DNA from: Pseudomonas cannabina
GTDB taxonomy: Bacteria; Pseudomonadota; Gammaproteobacteria; Pseudomonadales; Pseudomonadaceae
Length of the DNA: 64,000 nt
Direction of reading: 5' to 3'
Assembly: GCF_900100365.1 (NCBI RefSeq)
Contig: NZ_FNKU01000001.1
Coordinates: forward strand, 4,291,501-4,355,500
Position 1 is the first letter of the stretch; every line of letters starts with the position of its first letter. Position numbers and translations under genes: made by a program. The notes beneath the pieces are model-generated. The model was not told the DNA's origin. It did no database searches and was given only the letters and a program-made list of their open reading frames with translations. Below, in pieces: positions 46,841 through 56,680 of this stretch.

Positions 46841-47049
46841 TCGAAATCTCCAAGATGAAGGTGGCATCAGCACCTTAAAACGCTTCGTAAAAGCACGATC
46901 ATTGACGTGAATATGTAAAAAAGCTACCACATTGCTTTTGTTAACAAGAACGATTTGCAATAATGGCAGCCCATTTGTTCCCTGTGAACGTCGAAAGCAC
47001 CACGCGACGTCTGGAACCATCCCCTATTTCTCTCTCAGGTCCGGCCAGC

Positions 47050-48009
47050 ATGACACGCGATCAATCAATCGCTTCGCCAACCAAGCTACCTCGCTTGCCT
47101 CGCGCATGGCGCGGTATCGCGGCCCTAGTCTTGGGCCTGATGCTCGCGCCGATGGCACTTGCGGATCAAGCAGCACCAACGTCTGCACCTGTCACTGCTC
47201 CGGCAGCGACTGCGCCAGTTGCAACCGATGTCGCTGCACCTGACGCGGCGCCTGCGCAGGCGCTCGAGCCGGTAGCCGAGGACAACAGCCTGGGCATGGC
47301 GCATGACCTGTCGCCATGGGGCATGTACCAGAACGCCGACGTGGTCGTCAAAGCCGTCATGATCGGCCTCGCCATCGCTTCGGTCATCACGTGGACCATC
47401 TGGATCTCCAAGGGCTTCGAGCTGCTGGGGGCCAAGCGCCGTTTGCGTGGCGAGATCGTCAATCTGAAGAAAGCCCGCTCCCTCAACGAAGCCAGCGCCA
47501 GCGCCAGCAAGGAAGGCACGCTGGCCCACCTGCTGGTGCACGACGCCCTTGAAGAGATGCGTCTCTCGGCAAACAGTCGTGAGCGTGAAGGCATCAAGGA
47601 GCGGGTCAGCTTCCGTCTCGAGCGTCTAGTGGCGGCTTGCGGCCGTAACATGAGCATGGGCACCGGCGTGTTGGCGACCATCGGTTCGACTGCGCCCTTC
47701 GTCGGCCTGTTCGGTACGGTGTGGGGCATCATGAACAGCTTCATCGGCATCGCCAAAACCCAGACCACCAACCTCGCTGTGGTTGCGCCAGGTATCGCCG
47801 AAGCCTTGCTGGCAACCGCACTCGGTCTGGTGGCCGCGATTCCGGCGGTAGTGATCTACAACGTCTTCGCCCGCTCCATCGCCGGTTACAAGGCTCAGGT
47901 TTCTGACGCTTCAGCGCATGTTCTGTTGTTGGTCAGTCGTGATCTGGATCACCTGCCAGAGCCGACCGAGCGCAATCAACAACAACCGCACATGGTCAAG
48001 GTGGGCTAA
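47050..48009 (+). CDS. exbB: TonB-system proton channel subunit ExbB
   Basis: The 319-residue product (ATG 47050) starts MTRDQSIASPTKLPRLPRAW. It has an N-terminal signal/transmembrane stretch, an Ala/Pro-rich spacer (QAAPTSAPVTAPAATAPVAT) and the MotA/TolQ/ExbB domain (LATIGSTAPFVGLFGTVWGI, APGIAEALLATALGLVAAIP). With ExbD it uses the proton motive force to energise TonB. An in-frame ATG at 46963 would add 29 residues but has no ribosome site. First gene of exbB-exbD-tonB. Confidence 0.93.
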   Translation: MTRDQSIASPTKLPRLPRAWRGIAALVLGLMLAPMALADQAAPTSAPVTAPAATAPVATDVAAPDAAPAQALEPVAEDNSLGMAHDLSPWGMYQNADVVVKAVMIGLAIASVITWTIWISKGFELLGAKRRLRGEIVNLKKARSLNEASASASKEGTLAHLLVHDALEEMRLSANSREREGIKERVSFRLERLVAACGRNMSMGTGVLATIGSTAPFVGLFGTVWGIMNSFIGIAKTQTTNLAVVAPGIAEALLATALGLVAAIPAVVIYNVFARSIAGYKAQVSDASAHVLLLVSRDLDHLPEPTERNQQQPHMVKVG

Positions 48010-48012
48010 TAC

Positions 48013-48438
48013 GTGGGCCTGCATCTTAACGAAGGCGGCGACGATCTCGCCGAGAACCACGAAATCAATGTGACGCCGTTCATCGACGTCATGTTGGTGC
48101 TGTTGATCATTTTCATGGTGGCTGCGCCGCTGGCAACCGTTGATATAAAGGTCGACCTGCCAGCCTCCACGGCGAAACCGCAGCCCAGGCCTGAAAAGCC
48201 GGTTTTCCTCAGCGTCAAGACTGACAAGAGCCTGTATCTGGGCGACGAGAAGGTTGCGCGCGAGCAGATCGGTCAGATCCTGGATGCCCGCACCAAGGGC
48301 AAGAAGGACACCACGATCTTCTTCCAGGCCGACAAGGGCGTGGATTACGGTGATCTGATGGAAGTCATGAACACGCTTCGGGGTGCGGGTTACCTGAAGG
48401 TCGGTCTGGTGGGTCTTGAGACGGCTGGTAAGAAATGA
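48013..48438 (+). CDS. exbD: TonB-system proton channel subunit ExbD
   Basis: The 141-residue product starts at GTG 48013. It has the transmembrane helix with the essential Asp (INVTPFIDVMLVLLIIFMVA) and a periplasmic domain ending TLRGAGYLKVGLVGLETAG. It forms the ExbBD channel that energises TonB. It starts 4 bases after the exbB stop and overlaps tonB by 4 bases, so the operon is translationally coupled. Confidence 0.95.
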   Translation: MGLHLNEGGDDLAENHEINVTPFIDVMLVLLIIFMVAAPLATVDIKVDLPASTAKPQPRPEKPVFLSVKTDKSLYLGDEKVAREQIGQILDARTKGKKDTTIFFQADKGVDYGDLMEVMNTLRGAGYLKVGLVGLETAGKK

Positions 48439-49184
48439 TCAGTACGCGCCAAAAACTGACGCGCTATAGCGGTAGTCTGTTGTTGGTGCTGGCCGTGCAC
48501 GCGATTGCGATCATTGTTGCCCTTCGGTGGCCCGCCTCTCAGGCGATCGAGTTGCCACCGGCTGCCATGATGGTCGAGCTTGCGCCGTTGCCAGAGCCTG
48601 CACCGCCGCCACCTCCTCAGGTCGTTCAGCCACCACAGCCGCCTGCACCGGAAGAGCAGGCGCCGATGCCGGAAGTCGTTGAGGCGCCAAAGCCGGAAAT
48701 CGTGGTGCCCAAAAAGGTCGAAAAGCCCAAACCCAAGCCTCAGCCGCCAAAGCCGCAGAAAAAGCCTGAGCCGCCTCAGGAAAAGCCTGCTGCTGAGAAG
48801 CCGGTCGATACACCGCCGACGACGGCCAAGCCAGAGAAGTCGACTGCACCGACGCCGCCAGCTCCTGCGCCTTCGCCACCCAGTAATGCATTGCCAAACT
48901 GGCAGGGCGATTTGTTGAGCCATCTCGGCAAGTACAAGAAATACCCTGAGGATGCGCGCCGTCGCGGCATGCAAGGTGTGGCCCGCCTGCGCTTCGTGGT
49001 CGACGCTGATGGCAACGTGCTGTCTTACTCGATTGCCAATACGTCAGGCAGCCCGGCGCTGGATCGGGCAACCATGGAAATGATTCGTCGCGCTCAGCCG
49101 CTGCCCAAGCCGCCCAAGGAAATTCTCAACAACGGCACCATAGAAATCCTCGCGCCGTTCGTTTATTCGCTGGATAAACGCTGA
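48435..49184 (+). CDS. tonB: TonB energy-transducing protein
   Basis: The 249-residue product has an N-terminal anchor (SLLLVLAVHAIAIIVALRW with the conserved S..H face), a long Pro/Lys/Glu periplasmic spacer (about residues 45-155), and the C-terminal TonB domain. That domain holds YPEDARRRGMQGVARLRFVV and the YSIANTSGSPALDRATMEMI region. It passes energy from ExbBD to outer-membrane siderophore and vitamin receptors. Confidence 0.95.
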   Translation: MISTRQKLTRYSGSLLLVLAVHAIAIIVALRWPASQAIELPPAAMMVELAPLPEPAPPPPPQVVQPPQPPAPEEQAPMPEVVEAPKPEIVVPKKVEKPKPKPQPPKPQKKPEPPQEKPAAEKPVDTPPTTAKPEKSTAPTPPAPAPSPPSNALPNWQGDLLSHLGKYKKYPEDARRRGMQGVARLRFVVDADGNVLSYSIANTSGSPALDRATMEMIRRAQPLPKPPKEILNNGTIEILAPFVYSLDKR

Positions 49185-49276
49185 ATCGCACTTTTGTTAC
49201 GCATCAGTGCTTCTGATAACGTGCGTCTATCGATTGCACCCGCTATGCTGGGGCCGCAACTTCATGGACGCACGTT

Positions 49277-50200
49277 ATGACCCTTACAGAATTGCGCTAC
49301 ATCGTTACGCTCGCCCAAGAGCAACACTTTGGCCACGCTGCCGAGCGCTGCCACGTCAGCCAGCCAACGTTGTCGGTGGGTGTCAAGAAACTCGAAGACG
49401 AACTCGGTGTGCTGATTTTCGAGCGCAGCAAAAGCGCTGTGCGCCTGACACCGGTAGGCGAAGGGATCGTGGCCCAGGCCCAGAAGGTGCTGGAGCAGGC
49501 TCAGGGCATTCGCGAACTGGCCCAGGCTGGCAAGAATCAGCTGACCGCGCCGCTGAAAGTCGGCGCGATCTACACCGTCGGTCCTTATCTGTTTCCGCAC
49601 TTGATCCCGCAACTGCACCGGGTCGCCCCGCAGATGCCGTTGTACATCGAAGAAAACTTCACTCACGTATTGCGCGACAAGCTGCGTAATGGCGAGCTGG
49701 ACGCAGTGATCATTGCCTTGCCGTTCCACGAAGCGGACGTACTGACTCTGCCGCTTTACGATGAGCCGTTTTCCGTGCTTATGCCGGCTGGTCACCCGTG
49801 GACTCAGAAAGAGACCATCGACGCTGCTGCGCTGAACGACAAAAGCCTGCTGTTGCTGGGCGAAGGCCACTGCTTCCGTGATCAGGTTCTGGAAGCCTGC
49901 CCGACGCTGGGCAAAGGCAACGAAGGTGCGAAGCACACGACGGTCGAGTCCAGCTCGCTGGAAACCATTCGCCACATGGTCGCTTCGGGATTGGGCATTT
50001 CGATCCTGCCGCTGTCGGCAGTCGACAGTCATCACTATGCTCCCGGCGTGATCGAAGTCCGCCCGCTGACGCCGCCAGTGCCGTTCCGTACGGTCGCCAT
50101 CGCTTGGCGTGCAAGCTTTCCGCGGCCGAAAGCCATCGAGATCCTCGCTGACTCCGCACGCCTGTGCTCAGTGGCTCGTCCGAAAACAGAAGCGAGCTAG
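49277..50200 (+). CDS. oxyR: OxyR hydrogen-peroxide sensor (LysR family)
   Basis: The 307-residue product has an N-terminal winged helix (HFGHAAERCHVSQPTLSVGV KKLEDELG in two parts) and the redox-sensing Cys pair in LLLGEGHCFRDQVLEAC (C199 and C208 equivalents). This identifies OxyR among LysR proteins. On peroxide it forms a disulfide and activates katA, ahp and similar genes. It lies directly upstream of recG (11 bases), the usual Pseudomonas oxyR-recG operon. Confidence 0.96.
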   Translation: MTLTELRYIVTLAQEQHFGHAAERCHVSQPTLSVGVKKLEDELGVLIFERSKSAVRLTPVGEGIVAQAQKVLEQAQGIRELAQAGKNQLTAPLKVGAIYTVGPYLFPHLIPQLHRVAPQMPLYIEENFTHVLRDKLRNGELDAVIIALPFHEADVLTLPLYDEPFSVLMPAGHPWTQKETIDAAALNDKSLLLLGEGHCFRDQVLEACPTLGKGNEGAKHTTVESSSLETIRHMVASGLGISILPLSAVDSHHYAPGVIEVRPLTPPVPFRTVAIAWRASFPRPKAIEILADSARLCSVARPKTEAS

Positions 50201-50211
50201 GCAGAAAAACA

Positions 50212-52287
50212 ATGAGCGAGCTTTCCAAAGTCTCGGTCACTGCGCTCAAAGGCGTCGGTGAGGCGATGGCAGAAAAGCTGGCCAGGGTCGGTCTGGAAAA
50301 CCTGCAGGACGTGCTGTTCCATCTGCCGTTGCGTTATCAGGACCGGACCCGCATCGTGCCTATCGGCGCGTTGCGTCCCGGTCAGGATGCAGTGATCGAA
50401 GGCGTCGTCAGTGGCGCCGATGTGGTCATGGGCAAGCGTCGCAGCCTGCTGGTTCGTCTGGGCGACGGCACCGGCGTGGTCAGTTTGCGTTTCTATCACT
50501 TCAGCAATGCCCAGAAAGAAAGCATGAAGCGCGGCACGCACCTGCGTTGCTTCGGCGAAGCTCGTCCCGGTGCGTCCGGTCTGGAAATCTATCACCCGGA
50601 ATACCGGGCGATTACCGGCGATGAGCCTGCGCCTGTCGAGCAGACGCTTACGCCGATCTATCCCACCACCGAAGGCCTGACTCAACAGCGTCTGCGCCAG
50701 CTGTGCCAGCAGAGTCTGGCAATGCTCGGCCCTAAAAGCCTGCCGGACTGGCTGCCTGAAGAGCTGGCCCGCGATTATCAATTGGCACCGCTGGATGATG
50801 CGATCCGCTACCTGCATCATCCGCCCGCCGATGCTGACGTCGATGAGTTGGCCCTTGGGCATCACTGGGCCCAGCACCGGCTGGCGTTCGAAGAGCTGCT
50901 GACTCATCAGCTTTCCCAGCAACGCTTGCGTGAAAGCCTGCGCTCGCAGCGTGCCCCGGCACTGCCGGTGGCGAAGAAACTGCCGAAGCAATTTCTCGCC
51001 AACCTCGGTTTTGCGCCGACCGGTGCTCAGCAACGGGTCGGCAAGGAAGTGGCTTACGACCTCAGCCAGCCAGAGCCGATGCTGCGCCTGATTCAGGGCG
51101 ACGTGGGCTCGGGCAAGACGGTGGTCGCTGCGCTGGCCGCCTTGCAGGCGCTGGAAGCGGGTTATCAGGTGGCGCTGATGGCGCCTACCGAAATTCTGGC
51201 CGAGCAGCACTACATCAATTTTCAACGCTGGCTTGAACCGTTGGGCGTCGGTGTAGCCTGGCTGGCGGGCAAGCTCAAGGGCAAAGCGCGGGTTGCGTCA
51301 CTGGAGCAGATTGCCAGCGGTACACCGATGGTGGTCGGCACACACGCGTTGTTTCAGGATGAAGTGCAGTTCAAGAACCTGGCCCTGGTGATCATCGACG
51401 AGCAGCACCGTTTCGGGGTTCAGCAGCGTCTGGCGCTGCGTAAAAAAGGTGTCGGCGGCTTGATGTGCCCGCACCAGTTGATCATGACCGCCACGCCGAT
51501 TCCGCGCACGCTGGCCATGAGCGCCTACGCCGATCTGGATACCTCGATCCTCGACGAACTGCCGCCCGGCCGGACGCCGGTCAATACCGTGCTGGTCGCC
51601 GACAGCCGTCGTCTGGAAGTCGTCGAGCGCGTGCGTGCCGCCTGTGCCGAGGGTCGTCAGGCGTACTGGGTCTGTACTCTGATTGAGGAGTCCGAGGAAC
51701 TGACCTGTAAAGCCGCCGAAACAACGTATGAAGAACTCAGCAGTGCGCTGGGTGAAGTGCGCGTCGGGCTGATCCACGGACGCATGAAGCCCGCTGAAAA
51801 AGCCGCAATCATGGCCGAATTCAAACAGGGTGCGCTGCAATTGCTGGTGGCGACTACCGTGATCGAAGTTGGCGTCGACGTGCCGAATTCCAGCCTGATG
51901 ATCATCGAAAACCCCGAACGCCTCGGCTTGGCCCAACTGCACCAGTTGCGTGGCCGGGTAGGGCGCGGCAGTGCGGTCAGTCATTGCGTACTGCTTTATC
52001 ACCCGCCGCTTTCCCAGATCGGACGCCAGCGGTTGGGCATCATGCGCGAGACCAACGACGGTTTTGTCATTGCCGAGAAAGATCTGGAATTGCGCGGACC
52101 TGGTGAAATGCTGGGCACACGGCAAACGGGCCTGCTGCAATTCAAGGTTGCTGACCTGATGCGCGACGCCGATCTGCTGCCGGCGGTACGCGATGCGGCA
52201 CAGGCTCTGCTTGAGCGTTGGCCGCAACACGTCAGCCCACTATTGGATCGATGGCTGCGTCATGGCCAGCAGTACGGCCAGGTGTGA
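50212..52287 (+). CDS. recG: ATP-dependent DNA helicase RecG
   Basis: The 691-residue product starts MSELSKVSVTALKGVGEAMA (wedge domain with an OB fold) and has helicase motif I GDVGSGKTVVAALAAL, II IIDEQHRFGVQQR, III TATPIPRTLAM, and IV-VI (GLIHGRMKPAEKAAIMAEFK, ATTVIEVGVDVPN, QLRGRVGRG). It remodels stalled forks and branched recombination intermediates. ATG 50212 lies 11 bases after oxyR. Confidence 0.96.
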   Translation: MSELSKVSVTALKGVGEAMAEKLARVGLENLQDVLFHLPLRYQDRTRIVPIGALRPGQDAVIEGVVSGADVVMGKRRSLLVRLGDGTGVVSLRFYHFSNAQKESMKRGTHLRCFGEARPGASGLEIYHPEYRAITGDEPAPVEQTLTPIYPTTEGLTQQRLRQLCQQSLAMLGPKSLPDWLPEELARDYQLAPLDDAIRYLHHPPADADVDELALGHHWAQHRLAFEELLTHQLSQQRLRESLRSQRAPALPVAKKLPKQFLANLGFAPTGAQQRVGKEVAYDLSQPEPMLRLIQGDVGSGKTVVAALAALQALEAGYQVALMAPTEILAEQHYINFQRWLEPLGVGVAWLAGKLKGKARVASLEQIASGTPMVVGTHALFQDEVQFKNLALVIIDEQHRFGVQQRLALRKKGVGGLMCPHQLIMTATPIPRTLAMSAYADLDTSILDELPPGRTPVNTVLVADSRRLEVVERVRAACAEGRQAYWVCTLIEESEELTCKAAETTYEELSSALGEVRVGLIHGRMKPAEKAAIMAEFKQGALQLLVATTVIEVGVDVPNSSLMIIENPERLGLAQLHQLRGRVGRGSAVSHCVLLYHPPLSQIGRQRLGIMRETNDGFVIAEKDLELRGPGEMLGTRQTGLLQFKVADLMRDADLLPAVRDAAQALLERWPQHVSPLLDRWLRHGQQYGQV

Positions 52288-52373
52288 TGCAGGCTACGCT
52301 TTGAAAACCGCGTGCGACCCAAAATGAATAACGTGGTTATACTTCAAACAATGTAGGAATTTGGACAAAGACC

Positions 52374-53771
52374 ATGACAGAAGTTGCCCACGTCAATGAT
52401 TCGCACCACGCGCCGCCTGTTATCCGGCAGTTGCTGGAAAAGTTGGCGATCAGCTATCACGAAGTCCTGGACGACAAAAACCTGCCTCCTGCCCGCAAGG
52501 TTCAGGCCGTACTGGTCGAAGACGCCGTCGGTGCCTTGCTGATTCTGTTTCCGCAAAGCCAACTGCTCGACCTCAGCCGGATCACCGAACTGACCGGCCG
52601 CCAACTGACCGCCGTGCCGCATGAGCGGCTGACGCGCATGCTGACCAAGCACCACCTGCAAGCGTTGCCGGGGCTCCCGGCATTGACTAGCTCGCCGTGC
52701 CTGTATGACGAACGCTTGTTGCAGGAGCCATTGCTGCTGGTCGGCTCGGGTGAGCCGGATTTGTGGCTGGAAATCAGCAGTGACGATTTCAAGTCCATGC
52801 TGAGCAAGGCCAGCGCCGCGCATTTCGGCCAGTCCGTGGCGGCGATTCATCCCAACCTGGATCGTCCCTATGATGATCCGGCAGAAATCACCCAGGCCAT
52901 GCACGCTTTCACGGCACGCCGTATCCAGCAGCGTCTGGAAGCGACGCTGGAAATTCCGCCGCTGGCAGGCACCGCACAGAAAATCATCAAGCTGCGGGTC
53001 GACCCGGACGCAACCATCGATGACATCACCGGCGTGGTCGAAACCGACCCAGCGCTGGCGGCGCAGGTTGTCAGCTGGGCAGCATCGCCTTACTACGCGT
53101 CGACCGGCAAGATTCGTTCGGTCGAAGACGCGATCGTGCGCGTGCTGGGCTTCGACCTGGTGATCAATCTGGCACTCGGCCTGGCACTGGGCAAAACCTT
53201 GAGCCTGCCCAAGGATCAACCGCAACAGACCACGCCTTACTGGCAGCAGTCGATCTACACCGCAGCAGTGATCGAAGGCCTGACCCGTGCCATCCCGCGT
53301 GCCAAGCGCCCGGAAGGCGGCTTGACCTATCTTGCCGGCCTGCTGCACAACTTCGGCTATCTGCTGCTGGCGCACGTGTTTCCGCCGCACTTTTCGTTGA
53401 TCTGCCGCCAGCTTGAGGTCAATCCGCACCTGCATCACAGCTACATCGAGCATCACCTGCTGGGCATCAGCCGCGAGCAGATCGGCGCCTGGCTGATGCG
53501 CTACTGGGACATGCCGGACGAGCTCGCCACTGCACTGCGCTTCCAGCATGACCCCGACTATGCAGGTGAACATCACGCTTACGCCAACCTGGTCTTCCTC
53601 GCCGTGCGCCTTCTACGCGCCAACGGTGTAGGTTCCGGGCCTCAGCAAGAGATTCCTGACGAACTCTTCGAGCGTCTGGGCCTGACCCGTGAAAAGGCCA
53701 ATGAGTCGGTCAGAAAAGTGCTGGAAGCCGAGGTCCTGCTGCGCGAACTGGCTTCGCAGTTTGGTCAGTGA
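52374..53771 (+). CDS. YbaK-like deacylase domain fused to HDOD domain
   Basis: The 465-residue product has an N-terminal YbaK/EbsC-like region (residues about 15-140: AISYHEVLDDKNLPPARKVQ, LPALTSSPCLYDERL), of the kind that edits mis-charged tRNA. The C-terminal HDOD domain (about 195-390: IPPLAGTAQKIIKLRVDPDA, SVEDAIVRVLGFDLVINLAL, LLHNFGYLLLAHVFP) is found in bacterial signalling proteins. The fusion is recurrent in Pseudomonas; its role is not known. ATG 52374 follows TTGGACAAAGACC without a strong ribosome site. Confidence 0.85.
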   Translation: MTEVAHVNDSHHAPPVIRQLLEKLAISYHEVLDDKNLPPARKVQAVLVEDAVGALLILFPQSQLLDLSRITELTGRQLTAVPHERLTRMLTKHHLQALPGLPALTSSPCLYDERLLQEPLLLVGSGEPDLWLEISSDDFKSMLSKASAAHFGQSVAAIHPNLDRPYDDPAEITQAMHAFTARRIQQRLEATLEIPPLAGTAQKIIKLRVDPDATIDDITGVVETDPALAAQVVSWAASPYYASTGKIRSVEDAIVRVLGFDLVINLALGLALGKTLSLPKDQPQQTTPYWQQSIYTAAVIEGLTRAIPRAKRPEGGLTYLAGLLHNFGYLLLAHVFPPHFSLICRQLEVNPHLHHSYIEHHLLGISREQIGAWLMRYWDMPDELATALRFQHDPDYAGEHHAYANLVFLAVRLLRANGVGSGPQQEIPDELFERLGLTREKANESVRKVLEAEVLLRELASQFGQ

Positions 53772-53948
53772 TCGACCGCTCAGCGCTTTGAAACAGGGGC
53801 GAAAAGGGTAGTGATATGCCTTGCTCGCCCGGTCTGTGTTTCAAGTAACGGATCTTCATCGCACTAGCCTCTTCGTGAGCCATGTGGATCGCCGCCCCGG
53901 TCACTCCCACCCGTGATGTTGCGATGTGCTGCGTTGTACAGGGCCAGT

Positions 53949-54350
53949 TCACCCAGGCTCACCCTCATCCCCCGGTAAATCCTCATCCAGATGCAGCCAT
54001 GGCAGCCGGTTTTCTATCCAGATATGGCGAGACGGCGCTGCCTGTTCGGGGTGGTCGAGCGTTGCGATGGTGACGTCTATCTCGTCCGGGCTGTTGCGGG
54101 TGAACAGCGCCATGTGGGCCCCGCAGTTGCCGCAGAAATAACGGACGCAGGTCGAGGCGGAATCGTAGGTGGACGGGCTGCCTGTCAACCAGCGAAAGGA
54201 ATTCAGCGGCACGCTGATCCAGGTCATGACGGTTGCGCCCGATGTCCTTCGGCAGATGGAGCAGTGGCAGTGCGCGATGTCCCGCAACGGGGCGTCGAAC
54301 TGATAGCGAAGGCTGCCGCAATGGCAACCTCCTGCATGGCTCTGGCTCAT
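53949..54350 (-). CDS. GFA/CENP-V family zinc protein
   Basis: The 133-residue product (ATG 54350 with AGGAGG seven bases upstream; an ATG at 54356 lies too close to that site) has the zinc ligands of the glutathione-dependent formaldehyde-activating fold: GGCHCGSLRYQF, IAHCHCSICRRTSGA and RYFCGNCGAH. Members range from glutathione S-hydroxymethylation to unknown functions. It stands alone, convergent with the YbaK-HDOD gene. The 177 bases between them show no gene I can support. Confidence 0.85.
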   Translation of the reverse strand: MSQSHAGGCHCGSLRYQFDAPLRDIAHCHCSICRRTSGATVMTWISVPLNSFRWLTGSPSTYDSASTCVRYFCGNCGAHMALFTRNSPDEIDVTIATLDHPEQAAPSRHIWIENRLPWLHLDEDLPGDEGEPG

Positions 54351-54649
54351 CGGCATGCCTCCTGGTTATGGGCTATAACCCTTGTGACAATAAAAATTTC
54401 ATAACCACCGATTGAAAGGTCGGTGAAAGCTTGGGCCATTAGCATCAGCCCACTTCCGGCAAAAAGACCGGTTGGCCAGGAACGGATTCCGAGGTGTTTC
54501 AGGCCCAATTAACAACAATAATGGTGATTCCGATGCTTGCTGATTTCTCAATCCGTACCCTCCTTGCGCAACCCCTCCACGTACCGCTCCTACTGAGCTG
54601 AATCGTTCATTTCAACGTTCTGTAGCCGTATTACGTCTGGAGTATTCCC

Positions 54650-55957
54650 ATGCTGACTTTCCTTGGCTTTGCCATGGTTATTGCGTTCATGTACCTGATC
54701 ATGAGCAAGCGCCTGACCGCGCTGATCGCCTTGATTCTGGTCCCGATCATCTTCGCTTTGTTCGGCGGCTTCGCGTCGCAGATCGGCCCGATGATGCTTG
54801 CCGGTATCACCAAGCTTGCGCCGACCGGCGTGATGCTGATGTTCGCCATTCTGTACTTCGCGCTGATGATCGATTCCGGCCTGTTCGACCCGGCCGTGCG
54901 CAAGATCCTGAAAATGGTCAAAGGCGACCCGATGCGCATTTCGGTCGGCACTGCCGTACTGGCGCTGGTGGTGTCCCTCGACGGTGACGGCGCGACCACC
55001 TACATGATCTGCGTGGCCGCCATGCTGCCGCTGTACAGCCGCGTTGGCATGAGCCCGCGCATCATGGCCGGCGTGATTATTCTGGCCGGCGGCGTGATGA
55101 ACATGACGCCATGGGGCGGCCCGACGGCTCGTGCGGCCAGCGCCCTGCATGTCGATGCATCCGATATCTTCGTTCCGATGATCCCGGCCATGCTGGCCGG
55201 TGTTGTGGCGATTCTGGCAATTGCCTACTTCTACGGCAAACGCGAGCGCGCTCGTCTTGGCGAACTGCACTTGCAGGGTGATGACGTTGACCACAGCGAG
55301 ATCAGCGTTTCGCAATTCCCTGATGCCCGTCGTCCAAAACTGATCTGGTTCAACGGCGCGCTGACCCTCGCGCTGATGGTCGCCCTGATCATGGGCCTGT
55401 TGCCACTGCCGGTGCTGTTCATGATCGCGTTCAGTATCGCGATGATCATCAACTACCCGAACCTGCAGGATCAAAAGGACCGCGTCTCGGCCCACGCCGG
55501 TAGCGTGCTGGCGGTGGTCGGCCTGATCTTCGCTGCAGGTATCTTCACCGGAATCCTGTCCGGCACCGGCATGGTCGACGCGATGTCGAAAAGCCTGCTG
55601 GCGGTGATTCCGGAAGCGCTGGGTCCCTACCTCGCGGTGATTACGGCGCTGGTCAGCATGCCGTTCACCTTCTTCATGTCTAACGACGCGTTCTACTATG
55701 GCGTACTGCCGGTGCTGTCGGAAGCCGCCTCCCACTACGGCATCAGCCCGGTGGAAATGGCTCGCGCTTCGATCGTCGGTCAACCGGTTCACTTGCTCAG
55801 CCCGCTGGTGCCTTCGACCTACCTGCTGGTTGCTCTGGCCGGTATCGAGTTCGGTGATCACCAGCGTTTCACCCTGAAATGGGCGATTCTGGTCTGCATG
55901 TGCATCCTGGTCGCCGCGCTGCTGATGGGCATCTTCCCGTTCTACAGCAGCATGTAA
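54650..55957 (+). CDS. CitMHS family citrate-metal:proton symporter
   Basis: The 435-residue product has about 12 transmembrane segments, starting MLTFLGFAMVIAFMYLIMSK. It has family signatures TKLAPTGVMLMFAILYFAL, SLDGDGATTYMICVAAMLPL and PWGGPTARAASAL, and a re-entrant region near FTFFMSNDAFYYGVLPVL. Family members take up citrate complexed with Mg2+ or Ca2+; which metal is not clear. No sensor-kinase pair adjoins. The 299-base gap upstream (54351-54649) shows no gene. Confidence 0.9.
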   Translation: MLTFLGFAMVIAFMYLIMSKRLTALIALILVPIIFALFGGFASQIGPMMLAGITKLAPTGVMLMFAILYFALMIDSGLFDPAVRKILKMVKGDPMRISVGTAVLALVVSLDGDGATTYMICVAAMLPLYSRVGMSPRIMAGVIILAGGVMNMTPWGGPTARAASALHVDASDIFVPMIPAMLAGVVAILAIAYFYGKRERARLGELHLQGDDVDHSEISVSQFPDARRPKLIWFNGALTLALMVALIMGLLPLPVLFMIAFSIAMIINYPNLQDQKDRVSAHAGSVLAVVGLIFAAGIFTGILSGTGMVDAMSKSLLAVIPEALGPYLAVITALVSMPFTFFMSNDAFYYGVLPVLSEAASHYGISPVEMARASIVGQPVHLLSPLVPSTYLLVALAGIEFGDHQRFTLKWAILVCMCILVAALLMGIFPFYSSM

Positions 55958-55978
55958 GCCTCGCGACCTGTCACCAAG

Positions 55979-56015
55979 GCTCGCCGTCGACTTGAACGTT
56001 GACGGCGAGTTTTTG
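55979..56015 (+). terminator. Rho-independent terminator after the citrate transporter gene
   Basis: The stem CTCGCCGTCGAC pairs with GTTGACGGCGAG, with a 6-base loop, then T5. It lies between convergent genes and could also act for comM. Confidence 0.85.
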
Positions 56016-56027
56016 CGTTGTGGGTGT

Positions 56028-56680
56028 TCAATTACTTGAAGGCCGATACTGCAATGCTTCGGCCAGATGGCTGCGAGTGATTGCGTCTGCCTGCTCAAGA
56101 TCTGCCAGGGTTCGGGCTACCTTCAGCAGCCGATGCGCTGAACGCAATGACAGCGTCAGACGCTCGCAGGCAGTTTCCAGCCAGCTTTCGTCGGTGCTCG
56201 ACAGCGCGCAGTGTTCATGAAGCCCTGGCAGGTCAAGAAACGCATTGGCGCAGCCCTGACGGCGTTGCTGACGTTCGCGAGCCTGCGCGACCACCGCTGC
56301 GGCACTTGCGGTGTTTTCACTGGTGGTAGGGTCGGGGTTGAGCGCGGTGGCTTCACGGGCGACGGTCAGGTGCAGGTCGATCCGGTCCAGCAACGGGCCT
56401 GATAGCTTGTTGCGATAGCGCTGCACCTGCTCGGTGGAGCAACGGCAGCGTCCGGTCGGTTCGCCGAGATAGCCACAGGGACACGGGTTCATCGCCGCTA
56501 CCAGCTGAAACCGCGCCGGAAAGCGCACGCGATCCCGCGCCCGGGAAATCACGATATGCCCGGATTCCAGCGGCTCTCGCAACACCTCCAGCACGCGGCG
56601 ATCAAACTCTGGCAGCTCATCGAGAAACAAAACCCCGTGGTGGGCGAGGGTAATTTCACCGGGTTGCGGACGACTGCCAC
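56028..56680 (-). pseudogene. comM: ComM (YifB-type Mg-chelatase-like ATPase), 3' part cut by Tn7-like insertion
   Basis: The frame ends at TGA 56028 and upstream reads PGEITLAHHGVLFLDELPEF (Walker B), PCPCGYLGEP and the C-terminal QALR-type region (LSLRSAHRLLKVARTLADLE). ComM is a hexameric helicase that aids branch migration in natural transformation, about 500 residues when whole. About 217 codons remain. The 5' part must lie beyond the other end of the transposon. The break falls at TGT 56681 within the SDSGSRPQPGE region. comM is a known preferred site of Tn6022/AbaR-type islands. Confidence 0.93.

Noticed and set aside
46930..46970. Possible Fur box upstream of exbB (AACGATTTGCAATAATGG)
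   Set aside because: Fur control of exbB is expected, but the match to the 19-bp consensus is too poor to annotate.
54590..56098. A 502-residue minus-strand frame rich in His, Arg and Gln
   Set aside because: Composition is typical of an antisense frame over the membrane protein gene at 54650-55957.
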